Shown here: positions 55,792-64,000 of the stretch, in pieces
Layout of the letters: the number at the start of each line of letters is the position of its first letter
Numbering within the stretch: the stretch's first letter is position 1
From: RH-AL1 sp965198485
GTDB lineage: Bacteria > Pseudomonadota > Alphaproteobacteria > Rhizobiales > Beijerinckiaceae
Length of the DNA stretch: 64,000 nt
Assembly (NCBI GenBank): GCA_965198485.1
Contig: CBDAPQ010000005.1
Span: 434,001-498,000 of the forward strand
Reading direction: 5' to 3'
Translations under genes and position numbers: made by a program
The notes under the pieces: model-generated
The model's input: the letters and a program-made list of their open reading frames with translations, nothing else
Told to the model about the DNA's origin: nothing
The model's database searches: none

Positions 55792-56501
55792 GCCGGCACC
55801 GCTTCCGCCGTCGCGGTCTCGTCGATGCCTTCCCGCATCATGAAGGCGGCGGCGGCGGCCTGCTCGGCGAGGCGCTTCGAGGCGCCCTGCGCCTGCGCCT
55901 GCTCATGCTCCTCGACGATCACCGCGACGGTGAAGCGCGGGGCATGATCGGGGCCGCTACGCGTGACCTGCCGATAGAGCGGCGCGGCGAGCTTGCGGGC
56001 CTGCGCCCATTCCTGCAGCGCCGTCTTGGGGTCGCGCAGCGGGCGCTCGGGCACCTGCATGCGGCCGCTGAAATCGCGCCGCACCAGCGCGGCGGCCGCC
56101 GCGAGGCCGCCGTCCAGGAACAGGGCACCGATTACCGCCTCGCAGATGTCGCCGAGGATGGCGCGGCGCAGCGCGCTCCGCTCGCCGGTGACGAGCCGGA
56201 TGTGGGGCTCGATCCCCCAGCCCTCGGCCACGGCGGCGCAGGTTTCACGGCGCACCAGCCCGGCGAGCCGGCGCGACAGCTCGCCTTCCTCCGCCTCCGG
56301 AAAGGCTTCGTAGAGCATGTCGGCGACGATCAGCCCGAGCACCCTGTCGCCGAGGAATTCGAGGCGCTGGTAGCTCGTCGCGCGGGACGTGGCAGCACCG
56401 ACGTGCGTGAGCGAGAGCGCGAGCGTCTCCCGATCCCGGAAGCTGTAGCCCAGCGTGCGTTCGAGATCGGCGAGTTGCGGTTTCGGGCGGGCCGCCTTCA
56501 A
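55788..56501 (-). CDS. rnc: Ribonuclease III
   Basis: This is a 237-residue double-strand RNA endonuclease. The signature is RLEFLGDRVLGL, the second acidic motif is GDICEAVIGALFLDGG, and a double-stranded RNA-binding domain fills the last 70 residues (PKTALQEWAQA start). It processes rRNA and mRNA. It is in an operon with lepB and era. Confidence 0.96.
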   Translation of the reverse strand: MKAARPKPQLADLERTLGYSFRDRETLALSLTHVGAATSRATSYQRLEFLGDRVLGLIVADMLYEAFPEAEEGELSRRLAGLVRRETCAAVAEGWGIEPHIRLVTGERSALRRAILGDICEAVIGALFLDGGLAAAAALVRRDFSGRMQVPERPLRDPKTALQEWAQARKLAAPLYRQVTRSGPDHAPRFTVAVIVEEHEQAQAQGASKRLAEQAAAAAFMMREGIDETATAEAVPA

Positions 56502-56607
56502 GGGATAGACTTCAACGTGCGATCGTTTCGCCGAATTGCAGAGGACGCGTGCGACGAGACCGTAGCCGACGCCGCCTCCGACGCAAAGAACTCGTACGTG
56601 TCGGCCG

Positions 56608-57402
56608 TCAGTGCACGGTCTTGCCTAGGCGGTTCCAGCGCACGGTCCAAGGCCATTCCCAGACCTTCCAGGCCGACTGCCCCGCGACCGAGAAGAAGAT
56701 GATCTCGGCGCGGCCGATCAGGTTCTCGAAGGGGACGTAGCCGACACCTTGCTGATCGGGCGGGACACGGCTGTCCTGCGAGTTGTCGCGATTGTCGCCC
56801 ATCATGAAGTAGGAGTTCGGCGGCACCTTGTAGACGTCGGTGTTGTCGTAGAAGCCGCTGTCGCCCTGGATCTCGATGACCGTGTGGCTGACGCCGCCGG
56901 GCAAGGTCTCCCTGTAGGTCGGAACGTCGGCCTCCTGCTGCTGGAAATCCTCCGTGCGCACCTTCTTGATGGGTTCGCGCGGCACCTCGACGTCGTTGAT
57001 GTAGAGGCGGCCCTGCTTCATCTGGATGGTGTCGCCGGGCAGGCCGATCACGCGCTTGATGTAGTCGGTGGTGCCGTCGCGCGGGAGTTTGAACACGACG
57101 ACGTCGCCACGCTTGGGCGGCGTCGCGAGAACGCGGCCCTTGAAGAAGTCCGGGCTCAGCGGGAACGAGAAGTGCGAGTAGCCGTAGGCGTATTTCGACA
57201 CAAAGAGGAAGTCGCCGACGAGAAGCGTCGGGATCATCGAGCCGGAGGGAATGTTGAAGGGTTGGAAGGCGAAGGTGCGGACCACCAGCGCGATCAGGAG
57301 GGCCTGGAGTACGACCTTGACGAGCTCGAAGAAACCGCCGTCCTGCGCCTTGGTCGTCTTGCCCGCAACGGGCTGGCCATCGGCTCTCACGGGCTTCGTC
57401 AT
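56608..57402 (-). CDS. lepB: Signal peptidase I
   Basis: This is a 264-residue inner-membrane protease that cleaves Sec signal peptides. One N-terminal membrane helix (VVLQALLIALVVRTFAF) leads to the catalytic Ser in PSGSMIPTL; the catalytic Lys is in RGDVVVFKLP and the box E motif is GDNRDNSQDSR. I chose ATG at 57402. It is first in the lepB-rnc-era group. Confidence 0.96.
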   Translation of the reverse strand: MTKPVRADGQPVAGKTTKAQDGGFFELVKVVLQALLIALVVRTFAFQPFNIPSGSMIPTLLVGDFLFVSKYAYGYSHFSFPLSPDFFKGRVLATPPKRGDVVVFKLPRDGTTDYIKRVIGLPGDTIQMKQGRLYINDVEVPREPIKKVRTEDFQQQEADVPTYRETLPGGVSHTVIEIQGDSGFYDNTDVYKVPPNSYFMMGDNRDNSQDSRVPPDQQGVGYVPFENLIGRAEIIFFSVAGQSAWKVWEWPWTVRWNRLGKTVH

Positions 57403-57620
57403 TCGTTGGGTCTCGGAGGGCGGGCGTAGCCGCGTCAAGGGTGGACCGGAGGGGCCCGGCGCGAAGCGGCGTGCTTATCACGCGGGTTTGCCGGGGTACA
57501 GAAGCGGCTCAGGTGCTTTGCGCCGTCGGTAGAGAGCCGTCCCGCGCTCGAAAGTTCATGTCGCGTTCAACGGCTCGGCCCTTTTTATGCAGCCGATGAT
57601 GCGGATAGAGGAGAAGACCG

Positions 57621-58997
57621 ATGCGCCGCCTTCCCGTAGCCCTGACCCTCTCCTGGCTTTGCGCCTGCAGCGTTCCGGCTCTCGTGGCGGCACCCGCCGC
57701 CGCGCAGGTGATCATCACCGTGGGCGTTCCGCCACCGCCCCTGCCGGTCTACCTGCAGCCGCCGATCCCCGCTCCCGGCTACCTCTGGTCGCCCGGCTAT
57801 TGGGACTACGACGACAGTTACGGCTACTTCTGGGTACCGGGCACGTGGATCGAGCCGCCGCGCATCGGCCTGCTGTGGACCCCGGGCTACTGGGGCTACG
57901 ACCAGGGCGTCTATGGCTGGCACGCCGGCTATTGGGGCGAGAGGGTCGGCTTCTACGGCGGCATCGACTACGGCTTCGGCTACACCGGCTCGGGCTATTA
58001 CGGCGGCGAGTGGCGGGGCGGCAGTTTCTTCTACAATCGCTCGGTCACCAATGTCACGAACGTGACGAACATCACCAACGTCTACAACCAGCAGGTCGCG
58101 ACCGCGCGGGCGGTGGACCGCGTCAGCTACAATGGGGGCCAAGGCGGGCTGCAGGCGCGACCGACCCCGCAGCAGATCGCGATCGGGCGCGGGCCGCACA
58201 TTGCGCCCACCGCCGTGCAACAACAGCACCTGCAGATCGCGCGCGGAGACCCTTCGCTACGCGAGGCTCAGAACCACGGGCGCCCGACCGTGGCGGCGAC
58301 CGCGCAGCCGACCGCCTTCAAGGGACCGGGCGTGGTGCAGGCGCAAGCCGCGGGTGCGCGCCCGGCCGGCCAGGCCATACCGCAGGGGCATGTTGCCGCC
58401 GCGCCGGGCGCGGGCGCTGCGCGTCCGGGCTCGGCTGGAGGGACCGGCCCGGCGCCGGGCGTGCCGCCGGGACACGAGCTTCCGAGACCCGTGCAGACCG
58501 GCGTGCCGGCGGCCAACGCCGCTCGAGCCGGCCATGCGGGCTCGCCGGGCCCCGCCGGAACCGCGGCCACCGGCCGGCCGCAGTCTGCCGCGCGTCCCGG
58601 CACGACCGCGGCCGCGCCGAACACCGCACGGCCGACCGGCGGCGACCGTGCCTTACACGAATCCCAGGTTGGCGCCGCGCAGCAGCGACGGGACCAGTCG
58701 CCGCGAGCCGAACGGCAGCAGGCTGCGCCCCGGCCGCAGCCGCCGCGTGCCGAGCCGCGACCCCCGCAGCCGATCCAGCGACAGGAGGCGAGGCCACCGC
58801 AGCAGATGCAGCGCCAGGCCCCGCCACCCCAGCCGATGCAGCGGGCGCAGCCGGCGCCGCAGCAAGCGCGTCCCGCCGGACCGCCCGGCGGCCAGCCGCG
58901 TCCGCAGGGCGGCGGTCAGCCTCGGCCGCAGGGCGGCGGTCAGCCCCATGGCGGGCCGGGCGGTCCCGGCGGCCCGGGCCGGCCGGGCGAGCGCTGA
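57621..58997 (+). CDS. Exported YXWGXW-repeat protein with long Pro/Gln/Ala-rich tail
   Basis: This 458-residue protein has a signal peptide (LTLSWLCACSVPALVAAPAA) and then aromatic repeats of the YXWGXW type (PGYLWSPGYWDY, GYFWVPGTW, LLWTPGYWGY and VYGWHAGYWGE). An Asn/Thr stretch (NVTNVTNITNVYN) follows, then about 300 residues of low-complexity Ala, Pro, Gln and Arg ending in Gly-rich repeats. These are common surface or periplasmic proteins of unknown role in Hyphomicrobiales. Confidence 0.85.
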   Translation: MRRLPVALTLSWLCACSVPALVAAPAAAQVIITVGVPPPPLPVYLQPPIPAPGYLWSPGYWDYDDSYGYFWVPGTWIEPPRIGLLWTPGYWGYDQGVYGWHAGYWGERVGFYGGIDYGFGYTGSGYYGGEWRGGSFFYNRSVTNVTNVTNITNVYNQQVATARAVDRVSYNGGQGGLQARPTPQQIAIGRGPHIAPTAVQQQHLQIARGDPSLREAQNHGRPTVAATAQPTAFKGPGVVQAQAAGARPAGQAIPQGHVAAAPGAGAARPGSAGGTGPAPGVPPGHELPRPVQTGVPAANAARAGHAGSPGPAGTAATGRPQSAARPGTTAAAPNTARPTGGDRALHESQVGAAQQRRDQSPRAERQQAAPRPQPPRAEPRPPQPIQRQEARPPQQMQRQAPPPQPMQRAQPAPQQARPAGPPGGQPRPQGGGQPRPQGGGQPHGGPGGPGGPGRPGER

Positions 58998-59273
58998 GCG
59001 GCGGCAATGGCGAAGGATGCGGCGAGGCTGGCGCTGCCCCGGTCTCGCCGCGCTCGAGGAAAGCGCGGATCGCAGCGGCTCGATCTCTGCACAGCCGCCG
59101 GAAACTCCAGGCGCGCTCGCATGCAATCTGCGCGTGCAGGTCGAGCGCGCGACGATCTCGCGCGGCTCCGCTGCGAGAATGACCGTCAACAGGGGAGCGT
59201 ACGGCGTGCTCGTCATCGCGGTCGCCTCTCGGAGGGCGCCGCCGGCGCGTCCCGAGCGGCGTTCGCGGCTAGC
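58998..59273. other. Convergent gene-free stretch
   Basis: This lies between the YXWGXW gene and the L,D-transpeptidase gene. No terminator with a clear T-run and no small gene could be supported. Confidence 0.4.
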
Positions 59274-60413
59274 TCAAAGCGCGGCCTGCGACTTCTTGAT
59301 CGTCGCGGTGCGGTCGCTGGTGTCGGCGAGCGCCGGGCTGGCCGCCTTGGCCTTGGCGACGCTGGTGCGGGCGGCGGCCTTCTTGGCGGCGAGCTTCACC
59401 ACCGGCGAGGCGCCCTTGGCGGCGGCGGGCTCGACCACCCAGTCGGTGGCGCCGGCGGCGAGCGCCTCGGGGCGGCTCACGTCGGCGAGCCCGGCCTTGG
59501 CGAACTCCGGGTTCTGGCCACCGTCGGCGTAGATCGTGCGCACCGCCGGCGTGGTCTCGGCCAGTTTCGCGATCGTGGCGTCGTCCTCGGCCTGTCGGGC
59601 GGCGACCTCGTTCTGGATGCCGTCGTGCTGCAGCGCCGGACACGGCCCGGAAGGGTCGAGATTGCGCGCGGTGGTGTTGAACACGTAGTGCTTGGCACAG
59701 ACGCCGACCGTCACGTCCTGCTTCGACACCTCGAAATTGTCGGCGCCTTCCTTGAGGTTGCGCCAGAAGCCGATGTTGGGGTCGTTGCGGTATTTGGCGA
59801 TGTTCTCCGCCGTCATGCGGAACGGGTAGGACTGCATCTGGATGACCTGCTGGCCGCCGGAAAAGGCCTCTCGGGCGACGGCGTAGATCTGATCGATCTG
59901 CGCGTCCGTCATCGAAAAGCAGCCGGCCGAGGAGCAGGCCCCGTGCACGAAGATCGAGCCGCCCGAGGCGCCGTGGGCGCGGTCGTAGGCGTTGGGATAG
60001 CCGACGTTGAACGACAGGTAGTATTGCGAGGTCGGGTTCATCTGGCCGGGCGTGATGCGGTAAAAGCCTTCTGGAACCTGACGGTCGCCTTCACGCATCT
60101 TGGGACCGAGCTGGCCCGACCAGCGGCACATCGGGAACGTCTTGTAGTGGACGTATCGCCCGTCCGCCTTCATCTTCCAGATTTCGAACTCGGCTTCCTT
60201 CTTGTACGTACGGATGAGCACGGGCGAGGTCTGGGCGACGCCCTTCTTCTCCATCAATGCCAGCATGTCGGGATTGAGGGCGTGCGAGGCGCGCGCCGAT
60301 CCGGCCATGCCGAGATCTCCGGTCGCCGCCTCCTCGCAGCCGGCGAGGCATGCCGAGGCGATGGCCGCCGCCGCAACGAACGCGAGACGGATGACAAGGC
60401 GCGAAGGACGCAT
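59274..60413 (-). CDS. L,D-transpeptidase (YkuD-type) lipoprotein
   Basis: This is a 379-residue protein with an N-terminal lipobox (ACLAGCEEA) that anchors it to a membrane. The catalytic motif is intact: HGACSSAGCFSM, with His and Cys spaced as in YkuD. L,D-transpeptidases make 3-3 cross-links in peptidoglycan or attach lipoproteins to it. A Lys/Ala-rich tail follows. ATG at 60413 precedes a normal signal sequence. Confidence 0.9.
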   Translation of the reverse strand: MRPSRLVIRLAFVAAAAIASACLAGCEEAATGDLGMAGSARASHALNPDMLALMEKKGVAQTSPVLIRTYKKEAEFEIWKMKADGRYVHYKTFPMCRWSGQLGPKMREGDRQVPEGFYRITPGQMNPTSQYYLSFNVGYPNAYDRAHGASGGSIFVHGACSSAGCFSMTDAQIDQIYAVAREAFSGGQQVIQMQSYPFRMTAENIAKYRNDPNIGFWRNLKEGADNFEVSKQDVTVGVCAKHYVFNTTARNLDPSGPCPALQHDGIQNEVAARQAEDDATIAKLAETTPAVRTIYADGGQNPEFAKAGLADVSRPEALAAGATDWVVEPAAAKGASPVVKLAAKKAAARTSVAKAKAASPALADTSDRTATIKKSQAAL

Positions 60414-60650
60414 ACGAACCGACTCTCTCCAGGGAGGCCGCGCGTCCGCGCTCCCGAACAAAAACCATAACGCCTCGTCTTTGAGGCACCCGCAAGGCCT
60501 GGACCTTGGTCGGGGCCGGTAAACGAAGCGTCAATGGTGTCGATGCTCCGAATGATAGAACGTGATGCGAAGCGGCCACGTCGCCTGCCCCGGGCTAACC
60601 GGCAGGACGGTGGCGGCCAGCCATCAAGATTCGCCCGCCACAGCGGCCTT

Positions 60651-60905
60651 TCAGGCTGCCAGCTGCACCAGCAGGTCGCCCGGAACGTCGCCGATCGCGC
60701 AGATCAGCAGCGGCTCCAGGTACACGCCAGCGGCGGGATCGTCGCGGTCGCGCAACACGACGACGCCGGCGTAGGAGGGCGCCAGCCCATCGGCCACGGC
60801 GATGGCGTTGGCGCGCGACGACGACCGACGCGGGATGCCGGGGTGCAGCCGGCCCCTGGCACCGGTGAGGAAGGGGACGATGATGTAGGTGGTGCTCAGC
60901 GCCAT
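60651..60905 (-). CDS. Small hypothetical protein, 84 aa
   Basis: This protein begins MALSTTYIIVPFLTGARGRL and has no recognised motif except a pattern (SSSRANAIAVADGLAPSYAG) that may fold as a small alpha/beta domain. ATG at 60905 is an internal start of a longer frame. It is divergent from the yellow/MRJP-like gene. Confidence 0.5.
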   Translation of the reverse strand: MALSTTYIIVPFLTGARGRLHPGIPRRSSSRANAIAVADGLAPSYAGVVVLRDRDDPAAGVYLEPLLICAIGDVPGDLLVQLAA

Positions 60906-61074
60906 GGATCGGCCTCGTGAAGACCATAAGAACATAGCAGGAACGCGGCCAAGCTTCAACGGCCGAGTCGTCCGCGGCCTCGAAAAGGAGCATGGCGTGC
61001 CGCTGTTTGCCGGAGTTCTCGACCGCAATGTAAGGTGTCGCGTCTCGCGCCGCGCCGATGAAAGACACTGATCC

Positions 61075-62166
61075 ATGCGTCTCGCCCTCGCCCTCGCCGC
61101 CGCCCTGCTCGTGCCGGCCGAGCTGTCGGCGATCGCCGAGCCCGATCCGCTCGCCACGGTCCTGCAGCTCGACAGCGTCGCCAACGGCTACGCCTCGACC
61201 CCGGCGGGACGAGTGTTCCTGCCGCTGTCGCACATCGACGGCAGCGCCGGCCCGCAGGTCGTCGAGTGGAAGAACGGCAAGCCGGTGCCTTTCCCCGACG
61301 AGCACTGGAACGGATGGAAGCCTGGCGACGACGCTGAGAAGGGCTTCTTACGCGTCAACGCGCTGCGCATCGGGCCGCGCGGCTCGCTCTGGATCGTCGA
61401 CGTCGGTGCGTCGGGCCTCGGCAAGGCACCGCTGCCGGGCGGCCCCAAGCTGATCAAGATCGACCTCGTGAGCGACAGGGTCGCGCGCGTGTACCCGCTG
61501 GAAGCCGCCACGAACCCGAAGAGCTTCATCGACGACGTTCGCTTCCACGGCGGCGTGGCCTACGTCACCGATGTCGGGTCGCCCGGGGTCATCGTGGTGG
61601 ACCTCGCCACGGGGGCGACGCGTCGCGTGCTCGACGGCGATCCCACGATGACGGCGCAGCGCCCCATCACCGCCGAAGCGCACGGGCTGCGCGGCCCCGA
61701 TGGCAAGGCGGTCAAGATCCACGCCGACCAGCTCGAGGTCTCGCCCGATGGCAAGTTCTTCTACTACCAGCCGGCGTCCGGCCCGTTGTCGCGCATCGCC
61801 ACCCGCTACCTCGACGATCCGGCGCTGCCCAATGCGCAACTCGCCAAGCACATCACGACCTTCGCCAAGACCTCGTCCACCGGGGGCACGGCGATCGACG
61901 CCGAAGGCACGATCTACGCCTCCGACGTCAATCATCACCAGGTGCTGGCGATCGATCCCGACGGCAGGATCCGCGTCCTGATTGAGGATCCGCGGCTGCT
62001 GTGGGTCGACGCCCTGTGGATCGATGCGGCCGGCTTCCTCTACATGCCCGCCGCCCAGCTCGACCGCATGGCGCCGTTCAATGGCGGCGTCTCCAAGGTG
62101 CAATGGCCGGTCAGCGTATATCGCACGCGCATCGGGATCGGGCCGCCGGCGACGGACCACCCCTGA
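61075..62166 (+). CDS. Exported yellow/major-royal-jelly-like beta-propeller protein
   Basis: This is a 363-residue protein with a signal peptide (LALALAAALLVPAELSAIA), then propeller blades with the family wording NALRIGPRGSLWIVDVG, FIDDVRFHGGVAYVTDVG, SPDGKFFYYQPASGPL and GTIYASDVNHHQVLAI. Bacterial members are often annotated as gluconolactonase-like, but the catalytic residues of that family are not evident. The function is unknown. Confidence 0.82.
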   Translation: MRLALALAAALLVPAELSAIAEPDPLATVLQLDSVANGYASTPAGRVFLPLSHIDGSAGPQVVEWKNGKPVPFPDEHWNGWKPGDDAEKGFLRVNALRIGPRGSLWIVDVGASGLGKAPLPGGPKLIKIDLVSDRVARVYPLEAATNPKSFIDDVRFHGGVAYVTDVGSPGVIVVDLATGATRRVLDGDPTMTAQRPITAEAHGLRGPDGKAVKIHADQLEVSPDGKFFYYQPASGPLSRIATRYLDDPALPNAQLAKHITTFAKTSSTGGTAIDAEGTIYASDVNHHQVLAIDPDGRIRVLIEDPRLLWVDALWIDAAGFLYMPAAQLDRMAPFNGGVSKVQWPVSVYRTRIGIGPPATDHP

Positions 62167-62257
62167 GGCCGGGCGCCTTGTCCGCGAAAACTCCGGCAAT
62201 GTCTCAAAGCGTGCGACCGGAAGGCCGCGTTAAGTCCACCGATGCCATGGTGTCCGC

Positions 62258-63199
62258 ATGACCCTCTCCGCCCATCGCCTGGTCGATCTTTTCCTCGACA
62301 TGATCGCGGCCGAGCGCGGCGCCGCGGCCAACACGCTCGAGGCCTACAGGCGCGACCTTCTCGCCTATGCCACGGGCCTTTCCGCCAAAGGTCGCAACCC
62401 GCTCGACGCCTCGACGGACGATCTGCGGACTTATCTCGGCACGCTGGAGAGCTCGGGCTACAAGCCGACTTCCGCGGCGCGGAAGCTCTCGGCCATTCGC
62501 CAATTCCACCGCTTCCTCGTCGCCGAGGCGCTGCGCGCCGACGATCCCTCGCAGATCCTCGAGGGACCGCGCCAGGGCCAGCGCCTGCCCAAGATCCTCA
62601 GCGTGGCCGAGGTCGACACCCTGCTCGCCGCCGCCGCGCAGGGCCATGACGACGAGACCCGCTCGCCCGGCGCGCGGATGCGGGCCTTGCGCATGCGGGC
62701 CCTGCTGGAGCTGCTCTACGCCACCGGCCTGCGCGTCTCCGAACTCGTCGCCCTGCCGCGGCACGCGCTGCGCGGGCGCGACCCGCTGATCGCGATCAAG
62801 GGCAAGGGCGGTCGCGAGCGCTTGGTGGTGGTGGGTGAGGCGGCCCGCGCCGCCGTCGCGTCCTATCGCGAGAGGCTGAAGGCACTGCTGCCCGGCGCCG
62901 CCGACGGTGCGTGGCTGTTCCCCGCCGATTCCGATAGCGGCCATCTCACCCGGCAAGCCTTCGCCCGCGACCTCAAGACCGTCGCCGGGATCGCCGGCAT
63001 CGCCGGCCATCGCGTCAGCCCACACGTCCTGCGGCACGCCTTCGCCTCCCACCTGCTGCAGAATGGCGCCGACCTGCGCATCGTTCAGGAGCTGCTGGGA
63101 CATGCCGACATCGCCACCACGCAAATCTACACGCACGTGCTCGACGAGCGCATGAAGGCCATGGTGCGCGACCTCCACCCACTGGCGGATGCGGGTTAG
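62258..63199 (+). CDS. xerD: Site-specific tyrosine recombinase XerD
   Basis: This 313-residue recombinase has an N-terminal SAM-like DNA-binding domain (FLDMIAAERGAAANTLEAYR) and a catalytic domain with ATGLRVSELVAL (Arg), SPHVLRHAFASHLL (His-Arg-His) and TQIYTHV (Tyr). It resolves chromosome dimers with XerC at dif. The length and wording fit the chromosomal XerD rather than a mobile-element integrase. Confidence 0.92.
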   Translation: MTLSAHRLVDLFLDMIAAERGAAANTLEAYRRDLLAYATGLSAKGRNPLDASTDDLRTYLGTLESSGYKPTSAARKLSAIRQFHRFLVAEALRADDPSQILEGPRQGQRLPKILSVAEVDTLLAAAAQGHDDETRSPGARMRALRMRALLELLYATGLRVSELVALPRHALRGRDPLIAIKGKGGRERLVVVGEAARAAVASYRERLKALLPGAADGAWLFPADSDSGHLTRQAFARDLKTVAGIAGIAGHRVSPHVLRHAFASHLLQNGADLRIVQELLGHADIATTQIYTHVLDERMKAMVRDLHPLADAG

Positions 63200-63464
63200 A
63201 CCGCGGCTCGCGACCGTGTCGCGGGCGCCGAGCAGAGCTCGCACGCGACAGCGGGAGTGCGTTCGTCTGATGACACTTTTGATCCGACGGCGGTCACGGC
63301 CGCAACCTTGTTGTTCGTCTCACCGCCGTCGCGAACGCCCGTGAGCTTGCGCTGCGCTACGGCAACCCGCGAACACCATTGCTTGATACGACGTCCGGCG
63401 TCTTGTCGGCTGCTCCGCAGCGTGGCTTTGTAGCTTCGCTAGAGCCACGACGGACAGGCGTCAG
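63200..63464. other. Gene-free stretch after xerD
   Basis: 265 bases with no supported gene. It contains several short GC-rich palindromes but no dif-like site that I could recognise. Confidence 0.4.
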
Positions 63465-63767
63465 ATGTTTCAGGCCATCGTTCACGCGCCCGCGCTGCGG
63501 CCCGGTGCCAGGCTCTGCCTCAGCGACCTTTCGCAGACGCCGACGATGCCTCCTGCGCGACTGGCGGCCGGCGACGCCGTGATGCTCCGTTTCGGGGTCT
63601 GCTGCCCGGAGCACGGGTCCGGCGCGATCGTCGACATCGCTGCAGACCTGGCAACGCTGCGGGTCGCGGAGACGCGTTGGCGCCTGCATCGCTGCCCCAG
63701 GCGCAGCGGCGTCGACGTGCCAGGCCTCGTCGCGGAAGACTGGTTCGTGGTCGATCGCGACGACTAG
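63465..63767 (+). CDS. Hypothetical protein, 100 aa
   Basis: This is a 100-residue soluble protein with two Cys-Cys/His positions (GVCCPEHGSG, HRCPRRSG) and no recognised domain. A terminator hairpin follows closely (63774-63795), which supports it being a real transcription unit. Confidence 0.5.
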   Translation: MFQAIVHAPALRPGARLCLSDLSQTPTMPPARLAAGDAVMLRFGVCCPEHGSGAIVDIAADLATLRVAETRWRLHRCPRRSGVDVPGLVAEDWFVVDRDD

Positions 63768-63773
63768 GGCAAG

Positions 63774-63795
63774 GTCCGCTGTTGTTGCGGACTTT
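63774..63795 (+). terminator. Intrinsic terminator-like hairpin
   Basis: GTCCGC (63774-63779) pairs with GCGGAC (63787-63792) around TGTTGTT, followed by TTT. It lies between the 100-residue gene and the convergent FAD-linked oxidase gene. Confidence 0.55.
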
Positions 63796-63856
63796 GCTCT
63801 AGCAGAGAAAGACGTAGCCTCGACCCAGCCTCCCGCCTTGGCGAGCCTCCTTCGCG

Positions 63857-64000
63857 CTACAGCACCTTGCCGGGGTTGAGGATGCCCTTGGGGTCGAGCG
63901 CCAGCTTGATGGCGCGCATGGCGTCGAGCGCCACAGGATCTTTGACGCCGGGCAGAAGGTCGCGCTTCAGCTGGCCGATGCCGTGCTCGGCCGAGATGGA
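63857..64000 (-). CDS. FAD-linked oxidase C-terminus (GlcD/D-lactate dehydrogenase type), cut by window edge
   Basis: The minus strand reads SAEHGIGQLKRDLLPGVKDP, then AMRAIKLALDPKGILNPGKV and a terminal L with a stop at 63859-63857. EHGIG and DPKGILNPGK are the diagnostic C-terminal motifs of the VAO/GlcD flavoprotein family, which oxidises 2-hydroxy acids. Only the last 47 residues are in the window. Confidence 0.9.
   Translation of the reverse strand, partial: SISAEHGIGQLKRDLLPGVKDPVALDAMRAIKLALDPKGILNPGKVL

Noticed and set aside
62258..63199. XerD-like recombinase as an island integrase
   Set aside because: Length, wording and housekeeping setting match the chromosomal XerD, and it is about 39 kb from the accessory block.

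Overview
The window looks like a high-GC alphaproteobacterial chromosome, most likely Hyphomicrobiales (Rhizobiales). The evidence is gene content and order: hisD overlapping a UPF0262 gene, moaE-moaD-pgsA, lepB-rnc-era, gluQ, and DUF6894 and YXWGXW proteins. I cannot name a genus. No rRNA, tRNA, CRISPR array or intact insertion sequence was seen.

The window has two parts. About 1-23.4 kb is an accessory block with long intergenic stretches and several gene remnants. About 23.9-64 kb is dense and mostly housekeeping.

The accessory block mixes four themes. (1) Three tubulin/FtsZ-superfamily paralogues (1-1524, 5483-7183, 7583-9091, all minus strand). The last two share a probable operon with an unrecognised 108-residue protein, followed by a CobW GTPase and a thioredoxin-like [2Fe-2S] protein. 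(2) An aliphatic amide module: an AmiR-type ANTAR antiterminator (9629), an AmiC amide sensor (11076), a decayed LivF-type ABC ATPase and an amidase, AmiE (12822). (3) Cobalt handling: two CbtB proteins (3322 and 23157), CbtA (17401), CobW, and an RcnR-type Co/Ni sensor next to the second cbtB. (4) A CbbQ/CbbO (MoxR AAA+ plus von Willebrand A) enzyme-activation pair with neither RuBisCO nor nitric oxide reductase in view.

The most interesting observation is regulatory. The untranslated leaders of the tubulin operon (9258-9149) and of the first cbtB (3687-3578) have the same architecture: promoter, two small stem-loops with GGC/GCC stems and six-base loops, then an intrinsic terminator whose 5' arm overlaps the second stem-loop. 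This is the layout of ANTAR-protein antitermination targets, and an AmiR-type ANTAR gene lies divergent to the tubulin operon. I infer an amide-responsive (AmiC/AmiR) regulon that joins tubulin-like proteins to cobalt uptake. The cobalt enzyme it might serve, for example a Co-type nitrile hydratase, is not in the window.

About 23.9-64 kb: a TPR protein, a nitrilase-family amidase, an LptF-like permease, guaB and secA (divergent), an autotransporter, hisD-UPF0262, a PQQ-type sugar dehydrogenase, moaE-moaD-pgsA, a ThiE-like protein, a SEL1-repeat protein, rluC-like, an esterase and AlkA-type glycosylase pair, gluQ, a CheB-CheR fusion, a Crp/Fnr regulator, a glutathione S-transferase, a ClC channel with an MBL-fold hydrolase, an HD-GYP protein, lepB-rnc-era, an L,D-transpeptidase, a yellow/MRJP-like protein and xerD. 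The window ends in an FAD-linked oxidase. Two copies of a dispersed inverted-repeat element lie at 28461-28592 and 42829-42951.
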